From the NCBI RefSeq assembly GCF_022458985.1, contig NC_061771.1, forward strand, positions 12,687,001-12,751,000: a stretch of 64,000 bases of DNA. The letters run 5' to 3'. The notes under the pieces were generated by a model that did not search any database, had not been told where the DNA came from, and saw only the letters and a program-made list of their open reading frames with translations. This DNA comes from Mugil cephalus. Lineage: Eukaryota > Chordata > Actinopteri > Mugiliformes > Mugilidae. Position 1 is the stretch's first letter. Each line of letters starts with the position of its first letter. Both the position numbers and the translations under genes were made by a program. Of the stretch, positions 48,274 through 61,300 are shown in pieces.

Positions 48274-48587
48274 CAGGCGTCAAACACACGGCCACTTCTA
48301 TTCCTAATTTGTCCAATGTTTTAGTCAAAGAAGTCACCCAGGGCTAATCAGCAGACAGCAATGCGTCTAAATTGCACTTATTTTCCCTAAGATTTTTTTT
48401 TTTTTGAAGGATAGTTTATTAAATGTAAACGTTTTCCTAATTTACTTGTTCTTCCCTGTGATACAACAAATGGAAAATATACAGAGTGGTTGTTGATTCT
48501 AAGTTATTAGGTCTTACTGGTGTGACCTGCTTGAGATCAAACTGGGCTGTATGTGACCCCTGAGCTAAAATGAGTTTTACGCCTCTG
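48274..48587. mobile_element. hAT-like non-autonomous element, second copy
   Basis: Ends CAGGCGTCAAACACACGGCC and AATGAGTTTTACGCCTCTG are inverted relatives of those of the element at 21226. Inside is 'ggctgtatgtgacccctgag'. No convincing 8-bp duplication remains, so it is older or rearranged. Confidence 0.6.
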
Positions 48588-48665
48588 GTCTAGATGCTCA
48601 GGGCACCTCAGCCGTGGACATAGAACAAGTGACTGCTTCTCTAACCACCGGACCACTGCTCCCCA
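48588..48665 (-). mobile_element. SINE head fragment (tRNA-type)
   Basis: Read on the - strand the segment contains 'ggtccggtggttagagaagc' followed by 'ggctgaggtgccctgagca', the 5' portion of a common fish tRNA-derived SINE. The 3' portion is absent. Confidence 0.45.
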
Positions 48666-48749
48666 AACTGGGAATGTGCTCCTATTGTTGTGTGTAATTC
48701 TTTAAAGCGTCAGTTTTAATTCTGGCAAATTAAAATAAAATCTAAGCAC

Positions 48750-49359
48750 GATTATGAAGAACCGTGGGGTTTGTTGTGGGACGCCCTGCAGTCCCCCGCG
48801 TGTCCTGCTGGAGGCGTTGTTGACCGCGAAGTGCAGCACGGACGCCATCTTGAGGAGACCCTGAACGCAGCGCTGGTTGGAGGCGACTGAGGCTGACAAC
48901 AAGCTCCGGCGCATCATGAGGGGATTACTCACTTCTAAGTAAGACGGCACAACTCCAGGTTTGGACCGGAGGCTTTAAAGAGGAAAGAGGAGGAGCTGCC
49001 CGGCGACTGTTCACCGGTCCAGTTTTTTTTTTTTTTTTTTTTTTTTTCTTTGGTAAAGGAGGAGGCTGCTCTGCTCTCCATGGCCGGCTAGCTGCTCCCT
49101 GGACTCCGCCGCGGCCTGCTCGGGAGGAGGAAGGGTGGTGACGGCGCAAAATGCTCTACCGCTGACTCCCAGCGAGACAGTCACCCTGCCCAGAGACTCG
49201 CTGCGAGTTGGACGACGACCACGATGCACTTATAGACTTTTTAAACCCTCTTAACTTTGCGATTTTTGTTGTTGTTGTTGTTGTTGTTGCTGCCGCTGCT
49301 GCTGCGTGAACGACAGCGGAGCGCCGTGTCCTGCGTCCCCCGAGTCCCCGGCCGGAGAC
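48750..49359 (+). promoter_or_regulatory. pip4k2b promoter and 5' UTR, CpG-rich, with GTT repeat
   Basis: A CpG-rich region precedes the pip4k2b start codon. It holds an inverted YY1-like motif (CGCCATCTT, 48843-48851), a T-run of about 26 bases at 49022-49047, and a GTT triplet run at 49266-49289 running into GCTGCC/GCTGCTGCTGC just upstream of the ATG. The GTT run probably lies in the 5' UTR. No TATA box was seen. Transcription may run in both directions from this island. Confidence 0.5.
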
Positions 49360-52300
49360 ATGTCATCCAACTGCACCAGCGCAGCGCCCGTCAGCGCCAG
49401 CAAAACCAAGACGAAAAAGAAGCATTTTATAGGACAGAAAGTGAAACTGTTCCGTGCAAGCGAGCCCATCCTCAGCGTTTTAATGTGGGGTGTCAACCAC
49501 ACGGTAAATACATCGTCAAGTGTCTGGTTGTGGGCGGTTTGTTTATCATACTGCTGTTTTGATTTAGCTAGCAGGCTAGCCTGTTAGCCAGCTGCTCTCA
49601 TCTGTCAAAGCCTGCTCCGTTGCTCTTTTGTGCAATTTGCCTATTTCACGTTTTATCCTCCAAATATCTTAGCAGTGTGCCTGGGTTGTCTGACTGAGCG
49701 GCGAAACATCGGGTTTCGCTGTGGACGCTGGCCGCGCTGCAACCGATGCGTTTTGCAGGGATGTTTTTTTGTATTAAATCCATCCGCGCGGAACTTGTTT
49801 TAAATGTAAATGTACACAAAAAAAGATGCATGCACAAGACGAGGCTGTGGAGTTCCACTTAAAAGCCCGGGGTTTTGCAATAATGCCTTAACAAAGCATG
49901 GACGGTGTGCGCGGTGGCTGGAGTCGTGGGCTGCTCTGGTGCAGGCGTGGAGTGGAGTGGGTGTGACAGGCAGCAGGTTCCTCGGATTTCCAGCTGCAGA
50001 CAGCGAGCCCTGTGCCTTTTGTTCACACAAAAAAAAAAAAAAAAAACCTGCCCTAGGCTTCTTGCTTTTAGCGCCCGATTTCACTTGCTGCAGTTTGTTT
50101 ATTCCGTCGCATCGTTTCACTATTAATAGAGCAGAAAATCTATCATATTCACTTTTGGCCGAGGCTCGCCGTGGCTATGAAAAGCTCAGGGAAGTGGACA
50201 CCGGTGTGATGGACGGAGTCCGGACTGATGTTGCACAGTTTGATTGAAGTGTGGAAAGAGGCCTCTCAGATGTGTCTCAGTGAAGTGTCTGCAACCCCTT
50301 TTTCATTTGATGCGGCAAAGTGTAGTGACCTCCAGGATGGTTTTATTCTTTACTTTCTGCTAAAGAGCGTTGCTGTCTGCTCATATTTGTTTGTTCTTCT
50401 GGTGTTGCTTTTGGAAAAGTCACCTCAACTGAACATAAAGTCCATCAATAACTGGCAGCAAGCAACCCCGGGCGGGCGGGCGGGGGGGGGGGGGGGGGGG
50501 GCGGTGGGGTAATTAATCACAGCCGTGGCAGACTTTTCCTGCAAGGGCCACAGATAAAATAAGGGAGTAAAATGCACCCTTAGGAGGAATTAAGGAAGCG
50601 GCTGGTGATACGGTTATCAGTGCAGCATCAGCAGCGTTCAGCGGGTGAACTTTGGCAGTGGGTGTGTGGGTGCAGCAACACACACACACACACAGGCCTG
50701 AAAATTTTTTGAGGTGTGGGGGCGGGAAGCCGATTCGAGACATCAAAGAGACTTCTCATCAAAGGCCTCTTCTTCCAGTCAGGAGTTGTATGCATTTTTT
50801 AGCGGTTTCCCCCCCGCTGGGATGTTGGACGGTTTAACTTCACTCCGGTGTCCGGTGGGTGTTCAAGCGATGCCCTGCGCCACCTGTTTGATGCTGCTGC
50901 TCCCTCAGATTCGTATGCGGTGTCGACGAGACAGTTGTGTGCTCAGATTTGTCGGATCTTCGACGCGTTTGCTGCTCAGATCTTTCGCTGACCAGATGTG
51001 ATCAATTTGATTTTACCTCAAACATGTGAGGTCATGTAAACTCCCCCCATGTCAACACGAAGCTCACAGGCTGGATTGTTGAAACCGTGCTTGTAGTTTC
51101 TGACATGAAGGCATTTGTTTGGTATTTACACCAGTCAGCCCCGACAGTCCAGTCAGGGTGTCCATGCTGATCCCCGTCCACTGCAGATTGTCCAGCATTG
51201 ACGGTCTGATTACGGTGTAATGTTCTCCCGGGAGAAGTGGGTCCTGGAGTTTATGTGGATGTTACTTTGATAAGTACCACCGCCTCATCATGGCTGCAGA
51301 CCACCCCCCGTGCTGTTGTCATGTGGTGTTTGTTGCATCCTGGTGCCATGTTTTCCAGACGTGTGGAAACCACGATGCATCAGACCGGACCACCTCCTTC
51401 CAGCGCTCCGTGGTCCGGGTCTGATTCTCGTTCGTTCATGGCAGGGGCTTTAATCAGTGCACAGGAGACAGCGTTGGCACCCCATACAAAACAAACTGTC
51501 TGACTTAGACGCAGCAAGAAAAAAATGCCTGCATGTTCTTTGATCCCGGAGTTAATCACTGCTGCTGATTAACGCCGTGAGAGATTTTGCAGAATGTGTC
51601 TCATGAAACTGACGGCGCAGAGCGGCGTCACAGGTCGTCGCCACTTTGTTCTCCGGGTTAACTCTGAGTATTTATGGCACGCTTTTATATATTTGTTGAG
51701 TCTGTTTTTAGCGTGTTCTCGACTAGAACTTTTCTCTTTGCGTCCTAAATAATCTGTTTGTGTGAAGATCAGCTGTCTGAAGATTCCGCTTGTCTCATCC
51801 CTGTGTCTCTCTCTTTCTCCCTCCTCTCCTTCAGATTAACGAGTTAAGTAATGTGCCTGTACCAGTTATGCTGATGCCAGATGACTTTAAAGCCTACAGT
51901 AAGATCAAAGTGGACAACCACCTATTTAACAAGTAGGTACATCACAGCTTATGTCTGCTAAAGGCACAATCTGTTATCCGAGTGTAAACGAGAGTATCTG
52001 GTCCAAAACACCTGCCGTCGCCGTGGTGATTGCATGATAAGGTGAAGATTGTGCGATGGTACTTAGCTCAGTTCTTATCAGAATGTGAGTCTGGTAAAAC
52101 TCAATTGGGATTTCATTAGAGGGAGAGTTTCAACTGATGCAGAGATACAAAAACCTCTGCAGTTCATCTCCAGTTGGACCAATCAGAGCAGCCGTGTGTG
52201 TTAAGGCACTTTCAACAAAAGCCTTAACAGGTTACGATGATCCCGCTGTACCGACTCCCTTCACAGGAACAAAAGCAGGCTGGCTGCTTGTTGCAGAATA

Positions 52301-55300
52301 CAAAATGAATCTGTAATGAAACTGTGGGTGTATCTGGCTGCAGGGTTGTTGTCCAAGCTCTGCTGAACACTTAACTGAACAACTTTGCATTTCATATCGT
52401 GGCAAAGTAGCAGCATAGGTCCGCTGACACAGAGCGGTTGTTAATGAAAGCCTGAGAATGGAAACGTGTCCCTCCTTTCAGGAGCACACAAAATAATTTG
52501 ATCTCCAAAGTGAGTTAGTCGGGTCACAATTACGGAGTAATTACAGAGTAATGCTGTCCTGGCCTACCTACCAGGTCAGCCACAGTTTGGGCGACTTTGG
52601 CTCAGAAGGTAGAGCGTGTCGTCTCCACGGAGCAGAGGGTTAGACGTTTGATCACATTATCCACTTGCCAAAGTGTCCTTGAGCAAGACACTGCACCCAG
52701 AGTTTGCAGAGTTGTGAATGTGCGCGTGTGCTTATGTGAAGGTGTGGGTAAATGTGTCATCATGGCTGTAAAGTGCTTTGAGTGCCAGTGGGTAGAAAAG
52801 AAAACAAATAAAAACAAACAAGCCATTTACCATTTACAGGCTCTGCCTCAAAGGTGACTCATCTTATGTTGCATTGGATTTAGTGGCAGTTTTTAAGCCC
52901 CAATAAAATCTTTCTTTAGTTTCTTCTGATCTTTGCAGCTTAGGTGCAGTTATTTTGGTCTCTTTGGTGCTCAGATCCTCTTAAGGCTTGGACAGCTGAT
53001 GTTTACAGCCGCTAATATTGACTTATTTCTTATCTCAAACCAAATGAAAAAATGGCAACGCTAACGTTTTATCCAAAATCATAGTTTGTGGGTCTGTTTG
53101 CTGTTACAGTTTGATGGTAGTGAGGAGGTTGTTCCTTTCTTCTGGGAAATTTGTTGCATACTGTGTGTTCCTCAGTCATCCAGATCACGGTTTGTCCAAA
53201 AACAAACACGCTGAAACTAGATCAACTGGACTTGTAGAGTTTCTTGAAGATGTTTCATCCAAGTATGTTTCATCCAAGTCGGCCCGTGCCACATTTTAGC
53301 CAGACAAGACAGGTGGTTTAGAAAAGAAGTAAAGAAAACCACGTGTGCCAAGTTGGAAAACTCAGATTTACATCTTCAGTCTGGAGTCTTTGGATATTAA
53401 TGCATCATTTGATTACCTTTCATTTGAGAAAGAAAAGGGCATCCAAACAGATTTGTCCAATCAGAGATTGGACAAATAGTATCTTGTTGGTTCCTGTCAG
53501 TTTCTGATGAGAAACACCCACGTATGTCCCTAAGAAAAATCTGAACTCTAAAATCTTTTTGAAATGAAGAGGCTACTTCCATCAAACGTCTTCAAGTAGA
53601 GTTGCCCTTGTTTCAGCTTTTTCTCCTTTCTGGGCAGGTTAATTGCGTATTCTGTTTGCCACAAGAGGGACTTCCTCATGCTGTGGAGACACGTAGATTT
53701 GAATTTAAATTAGGTGCTCTTGTTGGTTTTGCTATAAATATGAGCTCTATTTTTTATTTTTTTTTTAGGAGAGCAACAATAAACCAGCAATCGTCAGAGA
53801 AATCAAAGTTCCTCATTTTCCTCAGTGAACTTTTGTGTTTCATTTTAACTGTGACTCTCTGTCTCTTCCCTGTCAGAGAAAACCTGCCTAGTCGCTTTAA
53901 GTTCAAAGAGTACTGTCCCATGGTGTTCAGAAACCTGAGGGAGAGGTTCTGCATTGACGACCAGGACTACCAGGTGAGACACCGGGAGCTCAGGGGTGGC
54001 AGCATCAGATGAAAATAAAATTCTCACTAAAAAAAAATAATGTCTCTTCTTTGGCAGAACTCTCTGACCAGGAGCGCCCCGCTCAACAGCGACTCCCAGG
54101 GCCGCTTTGGCAACCGCTTCCTGTCCAGCTACGACCACCGCTTTGTAATCAAAACTGTGTCCAGTGAGGACATCGCAGAGATGCATAACATCCTAAAGAA
54201 ATATCACCAGGTAGATACAACCCCTACAACGGAGCACGCTCTGTGTTAAGCCCTATAACTCACACAGGATTAGTTTTACCTGGAGACGTTGTGTGCGTTA
54301 CAACTTGGACCCGATCTCCATCTACACAAACACACATACTGTAAAATCATAGATATGCCGAATTACACTGATTTAGTATTATCACAAGTCCTCTGTGTTC
54401 AGAGTACTGTGGTAGGTAATTTGTGGCGTGATTGTTACTTTTCTCATGGGATCAAGATCACACACGACCTCCGCAATTATTACAAATTACTAGAGGCCCC
54501 CGGGTAAAACTAGTCCGGGGCGAATGGTGGAATAAATCTGAGAGAAAGTCTGTCTGTGAAAATGAAATCTCTGTTTGTTATGTTGTGCATCTAAACTCAT
54601 GAGCCATTATTATGACTTTTTATTAGGTTCACTAGGGACAGTGAGTTTGTTCTAATGTAACAGTCCTGCACTTAATCTTCCTACATGACAACCCTAATGT
54701 TCAGTTCGTGATGAAGCAGAGTCGGATTGAATCTGATGATCATTGTGGAGGATGTAGTTTGTGGTGCAATTAAACAAGTGTTGGAGACATTGTCACGCAT
54801 CTTCTGGCTCTTCCCTGTTATCGTACAATTCTTTGATATGATATCAGCACATGCAAAGTCCTTTATTTCCATACACACAATTCTTATGAGACCCGTAACA
54901 GCTCTGGATGTGGAGGGGAAAGCGCTGCTCATTCTCTCCATCCTCGCACATTTCCCTCTTATCGGCCCTGAGATTTGAACCTCCGGTCCCAGGCTCGCTT
55001 CTCTGCAGATTGAGGCTATAATTGTTTTTAACAGCCGTATGATAAACAGTTTCATTATCTTTTGCCGAGAACAACGCTCTTCCCCCTTTAGTTCCCTCGT
55101 ACGCGGTCTCGTCAAAGTCTCATGTGTCAAAGAATCCAGGTAAAGGCTAATATTTTCCAGTAAAACCTCTCCCATGTAGCCTGTCATAGCCAAACTAAAT
55201 GCCCGTCACAACAGGAGTCTGGGAACGCTCAATTTGGGATTTCATTATGGAGTGCGTTTCAAATGATACAGCTGTCGAGTGTAACTACGCCACTGTTACT

Positions 55301-58300
55301 CTTCTGTCCGTCGCTGCACAAAGCCAGCACAAACCATCTGAAAGGCAGATCTTTGTGCGAGCACAATCAGTTCCCTAGAGACAAGAGACGGCCTCCACTT
55401 TGGGCTGACTTCCAGGCTACTGTTCTGGAAATATGACAGAAAATAGATGTATATATGAATTAAAATCTCATTATCATTAATAAAAATGGCTATGACAACG
55501 AGATGGTATAAGCCGGATCCACTGAGTTTATCCTATCTCACTGACCTGTGTCAGTACAACACAAAACAAATCAACCGTACAACAAACCACAGCCCGAAAA
55601 ATGAAAACCCAGTCGAATCAACAGCTCCCTCGGTTATTTGAAACTCGTGCTGAATCCCACAAGATTCAGCGCACGCCTGTTATATAAGAAGGTTTCCACC
55701 AGCATGCACCTAATGAGCTGATAAATGATGCAGAGCAGTGCTGTGTTGGCTTTAAATCAGTATTCGTACTGTATATTTGATTCCTCACTCCCACACTTCA
55801 GTTAAACTCTGCGCTGTCCTCCCCTGATTGTCTCCAGTTCATCGTGGAGTGTCATGGCAACACGCTGCTGCCTCAGTTCCTGGGCATGTACAGGCTGACG
55901 GTGGACGGGGTGGAGACGTACATGGTGGTGACCCGGAATGTATTCAGCCATCGTCTCACTGTACACCGCAAATACGACCTGAAGGTAGGACGAGCTGGCC
56001 TCTGCACTCGTTGGTTCGGTTTTAAATGAAGGCCGGCGCCGAGAGATGTTGAATAAGAGAGACTTCATTTGAAAATGAAATAACACATAGCTCAGACAAA
56101 ATAAGATTATCCTTAAAAATAAGAAACATGAATATATTATGGTTCGGTAGCGGGAAGAGAAACTAGGAGCATCCATCAGGCACATATTATTCTAATTTAC
56201 TGCTTAAAAACCTTGTTTATTTATATTTTTCTTGTATTTCTTACCTTTCATAAAAGTGGATTCACCCGTTTACTATAATTAGCGTATAAATCGTGTATTA
56301 TCTTAAATTAAATGGGCATAAATAAATAATATAAATAAGGATGGGTTGGATTAATAATCTCGGCTCTTCAGCTCTTCATAGTTACAGTAGTTACAGTAGC
56401 CGTGCACAGCGCACAACACACTGACTGCACACTTTTTTTTTTAATCACATGCCTGTTCTCCTGCCAAGTATCCTCTGGAGACCGACACGCTGACAGTTTG
56501 TCTGAGTGTAAATATGCTAATGATTCCTCTGATGTGTGTTGCTCTGCTTTCAATTCATCCTATTTTTATTCTTCTTCATGTTCTTCTTCTCCCTGATTGT
56601 TAGGGCTCTACGGTCTCCAGGGAAGCCAGCGACAAGGAGAAGGTACGCTTTATTTCTGTGCGCTGACGGCTGCTGACATGAACGGACAAAAATAAACGGC
56701 CTCAGCTCACCTTGCAAGCAAACTTGTCAAATGACAGCTAATTTAAGTAGTTAAAAGTAAGCAGATATATTCTAGTGGTACCTTGTTCGCTGGCTGTAAA
56801 CTGATGAACGGTCTCACTACGAGTCGTTGGGATGTGATTTTAACCTCATGAGTATTAGTGGCGTAAAACAAAAGTGTTCATTTACACCACTCCTGTTTGT
56901 CTCTCTGACTTTAGGCTAAAGAACTCCCCACTTTTAAAGACAATGACTTCCTGAATGAAGGCCAGAAGCTGCAAATAGGAGACGACAACAAGAAGTACTT
57001 TTTGGAGAAGCTAAAACGGGATGTGGAAGTAAGACACACGTCCATGTTTTCATCTGCTCTGAACTTTACAGCGTAGTTCATGTAAAGGGCTCTGGTGTCC
57101 ACTCGTCACAGAAATACTGAGACTTCAACTTTTAAATGCGGACCGGAGGATCCGGTCCCAGTTTGACGTCTAGTAACTGTACGAGGCTGTTTATTGCACT
57201 TCCCCAGAGAGCTCAGTACTGTTTCACTAAAGAACACACATGCAAATGGACAAAACGTAAACCACCAGAAAATGTCGTTATCAGTTTGACAAGACGTGCG
57301 CAGCAAATACAACAACATATATAGAAAGACCCTGCAAGCAGAATGATTTGTAGGAGACCCCAAACAGAATATCTGAATTATATATTATAAATACCATTAA
57401 TCAGCAGATGAATTGTGTGCCTGGTCAGATAAAAAAAAAAAAAGCAAAAGACTTTTAAGGAATTATGAGATATAGATGGATGGATGGATATTGTATCTTT
57501 GTGTTTGTTTACTCAGAAAAATTAATCATTTGTTCATATCTGAGAAGAGCCTAAGTGAGATATTTTCTTCCAATATGACTCTTGTTCAGCGTTAACAGCA
57601 ACTAAACATCTCTGATAACTTCTGATTAGTTGCCTAAAGCGGTTTGGAAGGATTTTGGTCCATTCGTCAATACAGAGGCACTTCTGTTTTCAGATGTTCC
57701 TCTCATGAACCGTTTGCTTTAGTCCCTTCTACAACATTTCTTTATACAACGACTTGTGTTCCCGAGCTCGTTGTCTTGCTCAATGACACAGTTTTCGCGT
57801 AAGGTTGAGCTCCAGGAAAAGATGTCCTGATGTTTTCTTTTAGAATTGGTTGCTATAATACAGAATTCATTGGTCCATCAGTGATGACAAGCTGTCCTGG
57901 CCCAGATGAAGCAAAACAGGCCCAAACAAGAACATTACCACCCCCATGTTTCATGGATGGGATGAGGTTGTGATGCTGGAATGCAGTGTTGTTTTATCTC
58001 CAGACACGACGCCCACATTTAAAACAGATAATTCTGCTTTGGTTTCATCCATCCACAAAACTTTATCCCAGTAGTCGTCCTGCAAGTCCACATGATGCTG
58101 ATCAAAGTGAAGACGGGCAGGAACGTTCTCACTCTACCATGCACACCGTGGCTGACAGTGTTATTCTCACGGTGGATTCATGAACATTAACCAATATGAA
58201 AGAAGCTTTTAACTGGGTAGATGTTACGCTGGGTTCCTTTGTGAAGTCTTGATTTTGGAGAGATCTTTGCTGTTTGACCACATCTGTGGAGGGTAAGGGT

Positions 58301-61300
58301 CATCTCAAATCTCCACCATTTATTAACAAGAAGCCTGATGTGTAATATTGGTTCATTTACCTAAATAAACAAACACAAAAGCATAATATTTCTATTCATT
58401 TGTATGACTGAGCTCTCTTTGTCTACTGTCAGCACGTTTGTGAAAATCTGATGTTTTGAGTCATTTTTATGCAGAAGTGTTGCAAATATTTTTAAGCAGC
58501 ACTACATGTACTTTAAAAGGGAACTATGTAAAAATCCTGTCACAGATTATTGGCAAAACTGGAGTTTTTAAATAGACCACGGTACATAGTGTCTTCAGCC
58601 TCACCTCAGAACAGCTTCAGAGAAATGTCCCTTAACAAAGGTCGAATGTATTTTTGTGCCTGCTGTGAGAAAATATCGATTGTGCTGCGAGAGGCTGTTC
58701 AGCTCTTTTTTTTTTTCTTTGTTTCCGTCATCAGCACAAAACACCTCATCACAGTCACTATGAAGCTCAGTGGCTTAGGTTTAGCAAAAACATATATATT
58801 CTAATTATTAATCCATCAGTAGTGCTGAGTCTGGGACATGTTAATTGATTCATGGTGTTTTTTTGTTTGTTTGTTTTTTGTTAAACAGCAAGGACTGATT
58901 ATGCCTTACTGTCAGTCCACTGTAAAAGTACCAAACAGGGGTACACTGTATGTCTGAAAAGGTGTTTGCATTTAATTTGGAGAATCCTGCAGAAACCTTG
59001 AGATTTTAGAGCCTGTCATTCATTCATAAAACAGTTTCATTCTTGAAGCTCCCTCTACTTTAGTGAACATCTCCTCCATTAATAGCTGCTCTGGGTTTTC
59101 TTACCATTATGACTAGTCTTGTGTAGGTCCTCCGTTTGTCACCAGAACAGCATTCCTCTAGGCCAGTCCAGACCTCTGTAGGTATGCTGTGGTATCTGGC
59201 ACTAAGACGATCGAAGCAGATCCCTGAAGTCATTCGGGTTGACAGATTAGGTCTTGAAATGAGTGGACGGACTTCTGTGTCCAGCACATCCCACAGATGA
59301 TGGATTGAATTGAGATGTGGTTGACGGTCAAGTCAACATCTTGATCTGGTTGTTGTGTTTCTTAAACCATTATTGAAAGATTGTTGGTTTGTGGCAGGGA
59401 GCATTATCCCGCTGAAAGAGACCACTGCCATCAAGGTTTCCATGTGAGTATGTACATGGTCCGCAGCAATGCTTTGGTAGGCGGTAGCGTCCACGTGAAT
59501 GGACGACACCCAAGGTCTCCCAGTAGAACTTAACCCAAAGCATCACACCGCCTCTGCCGACTTGAATGCTTCCCAGTAGTATCCCAGCACTGTATGTTCT
59601 CCTGATTGTAAAAGAAAACACGATTCATCAGGCCAGACCACCTTCCTCCACTGCCCTGTAGTTTAGTTCTAATGCTCATGTGTCCATTGTAGGAGCTTTC
59701 GGCCTCGTGGACCCCTTGACTAGTCTGCAGCTGCACAGCACCATACGAAACAAACTGTGATCCACTGTCTGTTCTGACTCCTTTCTATCAGAACCATTAA
59801 GTTTTTCAGCAGTTTGAGCTGCAGTAGGCGGGCGAGCCTTGTCTCCAATGATACTTGGCACTTTTTTAAAGATAATGCTGCAGTGTTGGAGACGCTCCGA
59901 ACCAATCCTCTTAGGCATCACATCGCTCAAACCCTTTCACTTGTCCATCTTAAATGATTCTTAAATCAACTCTGACGACAGAATCAAGGCTGTGATGGAT
60001 TGGACTTGTTGGCAAAGTGTTGGTTTTGTTCCTGAACCGCCTCTTGTCTACTATTCAAACACAAAGAAGTGGTTTGAGATTAGTACCTGGCTCTGACACA
60101 GCCCTCAAACATCCTCTCTGGAAAAATGGTTTCAGTGAACTTATGTTACTCACTAGATAAAGTTTAGTAATTCTGACACGTCGTTCTGTGCTTTAAAAGC
60201 ATTAAAACGACATAAAGACTTCCATCATGTTGGTTTGAAGTCACTGACCAGGGCTGTGAGACCCGATGAAGTATTAAAAGAGTTGAACTAAAGTGTTTTC
60301 TTTGCATGTCAGTTTCTGGCCACCCTGAAGATCATGGACTACAGCCTCCTGGTGGGCATCCATGACGTGGAGCGGGCAGAGCAGGAGGAGATGGACGTGG
60401 AGGGAGCGGGAGACGAGGAGGAGTACGAGAACGACGGGATGGGAGGAGGCGTGCTCACCGGCTCCTTCGGCACGCCCCCCGACAGCCCCGGGAACCCCCT
60501 GAACTGTGGAGGATTCTTCGGCCCCGGGGAGTTCGACCCCTCTGTGGACGTTTACGCAATCAAGAGCCACGACAGTGAGCGTCGCCTTTAACACACGACT
60601 AACTGAAAGTAGCTGTAACTCTAAACGAAGACGCGTGGAAAGACGAGGGAAACGGTTCTGAGCGCTAAAAGTTGAAGAGTGGAGCGTAGATTTAGAGAAA
60701 TGCATCCACAGATTAAAAAAAATCGCGTTTCGCGTTTTTGATCGAGGTGCAAATAAAACAGTTGAGCTGTTGTTCCTGTTGCAGGTGCTGTGAAGAAGGA
60801 GGTATACTTCATGGCTATCATCGACATCCTCACGCACTATGATGCTAAGAAAAAAGCTGCACATGCTGCCAAAACTGTGAAACACGGGGTGAGTGTCAAG
60901 ACTCGAGGAGTTACCGTAAGAAGTCGATACCTGCTGACGTCGCTCTGTGACACGTGTCAAACATCTGCTCCTGCAGTGAAATAATAGTCAACTATCAAGA
61001 ATCAAGAGTCTTTATTGCCATTATGAGAACATGACGATATTTTGCAGAGACCCCCGGCTGAAAGGCCTGTACTTTAGCTCATCTGTTAGACTCAGCTTCC
61101 TGCCGCCTGTTTGCAGAGGTGCTTATTATCTGGGCTGGGTGTGCTCTGCTCTATTTAAAATCGCAATACGGGAATTCACAGGGTGGCACACTTGGTGATT
61201 TGTAATAAGAGGAAGGTTTTGCGTTGCATAACACGTGGACGTTCAGTTCCACATTAAATCAGTTCCACATTAAATCAGTTCCACATTAAATCAGTTCCAC

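Larger units (their letters stand above)
43771..48700. other. pcgf2-pip4k2b spacer, repeat-rich, no gene seen
   Basis: About 5 kb without a recognisable coding exon on either strand. It contains a foldback MITE copy (44440-44785), a Tc1 fossil (44835-45540), a GGATGAAA-type repeat (46190-46385), a TTAA-flanked MITE (46390-46839), an AAT microsatellite (46868-46911), short repeat-like stretches near 47020-47110 and 47700-47760, an hAT-like element (48274-48587) and a SINE head (48588-48665). In human, PSMB3 lies at the equivalent position; no proteasome beta-subunit exon is visible here. Confidence 0.6.

Noticed and set aside
49810-50247. 145-codon plus-strand frame in pip4k2b intron 1
   Set aside because: Lies in CpG-rich intron next to the promoter and reads through an A-run as poly-Lys; no domain and no splice-compatible role.
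52590-52660. tRNA gene
   Set aside because: A- and B-box-like motifs are present but the segment cannot fold into a full cloverleaf and continues into a SINE body.
54681-55193. 170-codon minus-strand frame
   Set aside because: The longest frame outside recognised genes, but its ends lie in a MITE arm, its composition is unremarkable, and no domain is recognisable.
59370-59736. Functional transposase gene
   Set aside because: DDE-type residues are visible, but the frame is broken by shifts and stops and is truncated; it is a fossil.
60274-60960. 228-codon minus-strand frame
   Set aside because: Antisense of pip4k2b exons 8 and 9, which are certain from the protein match.
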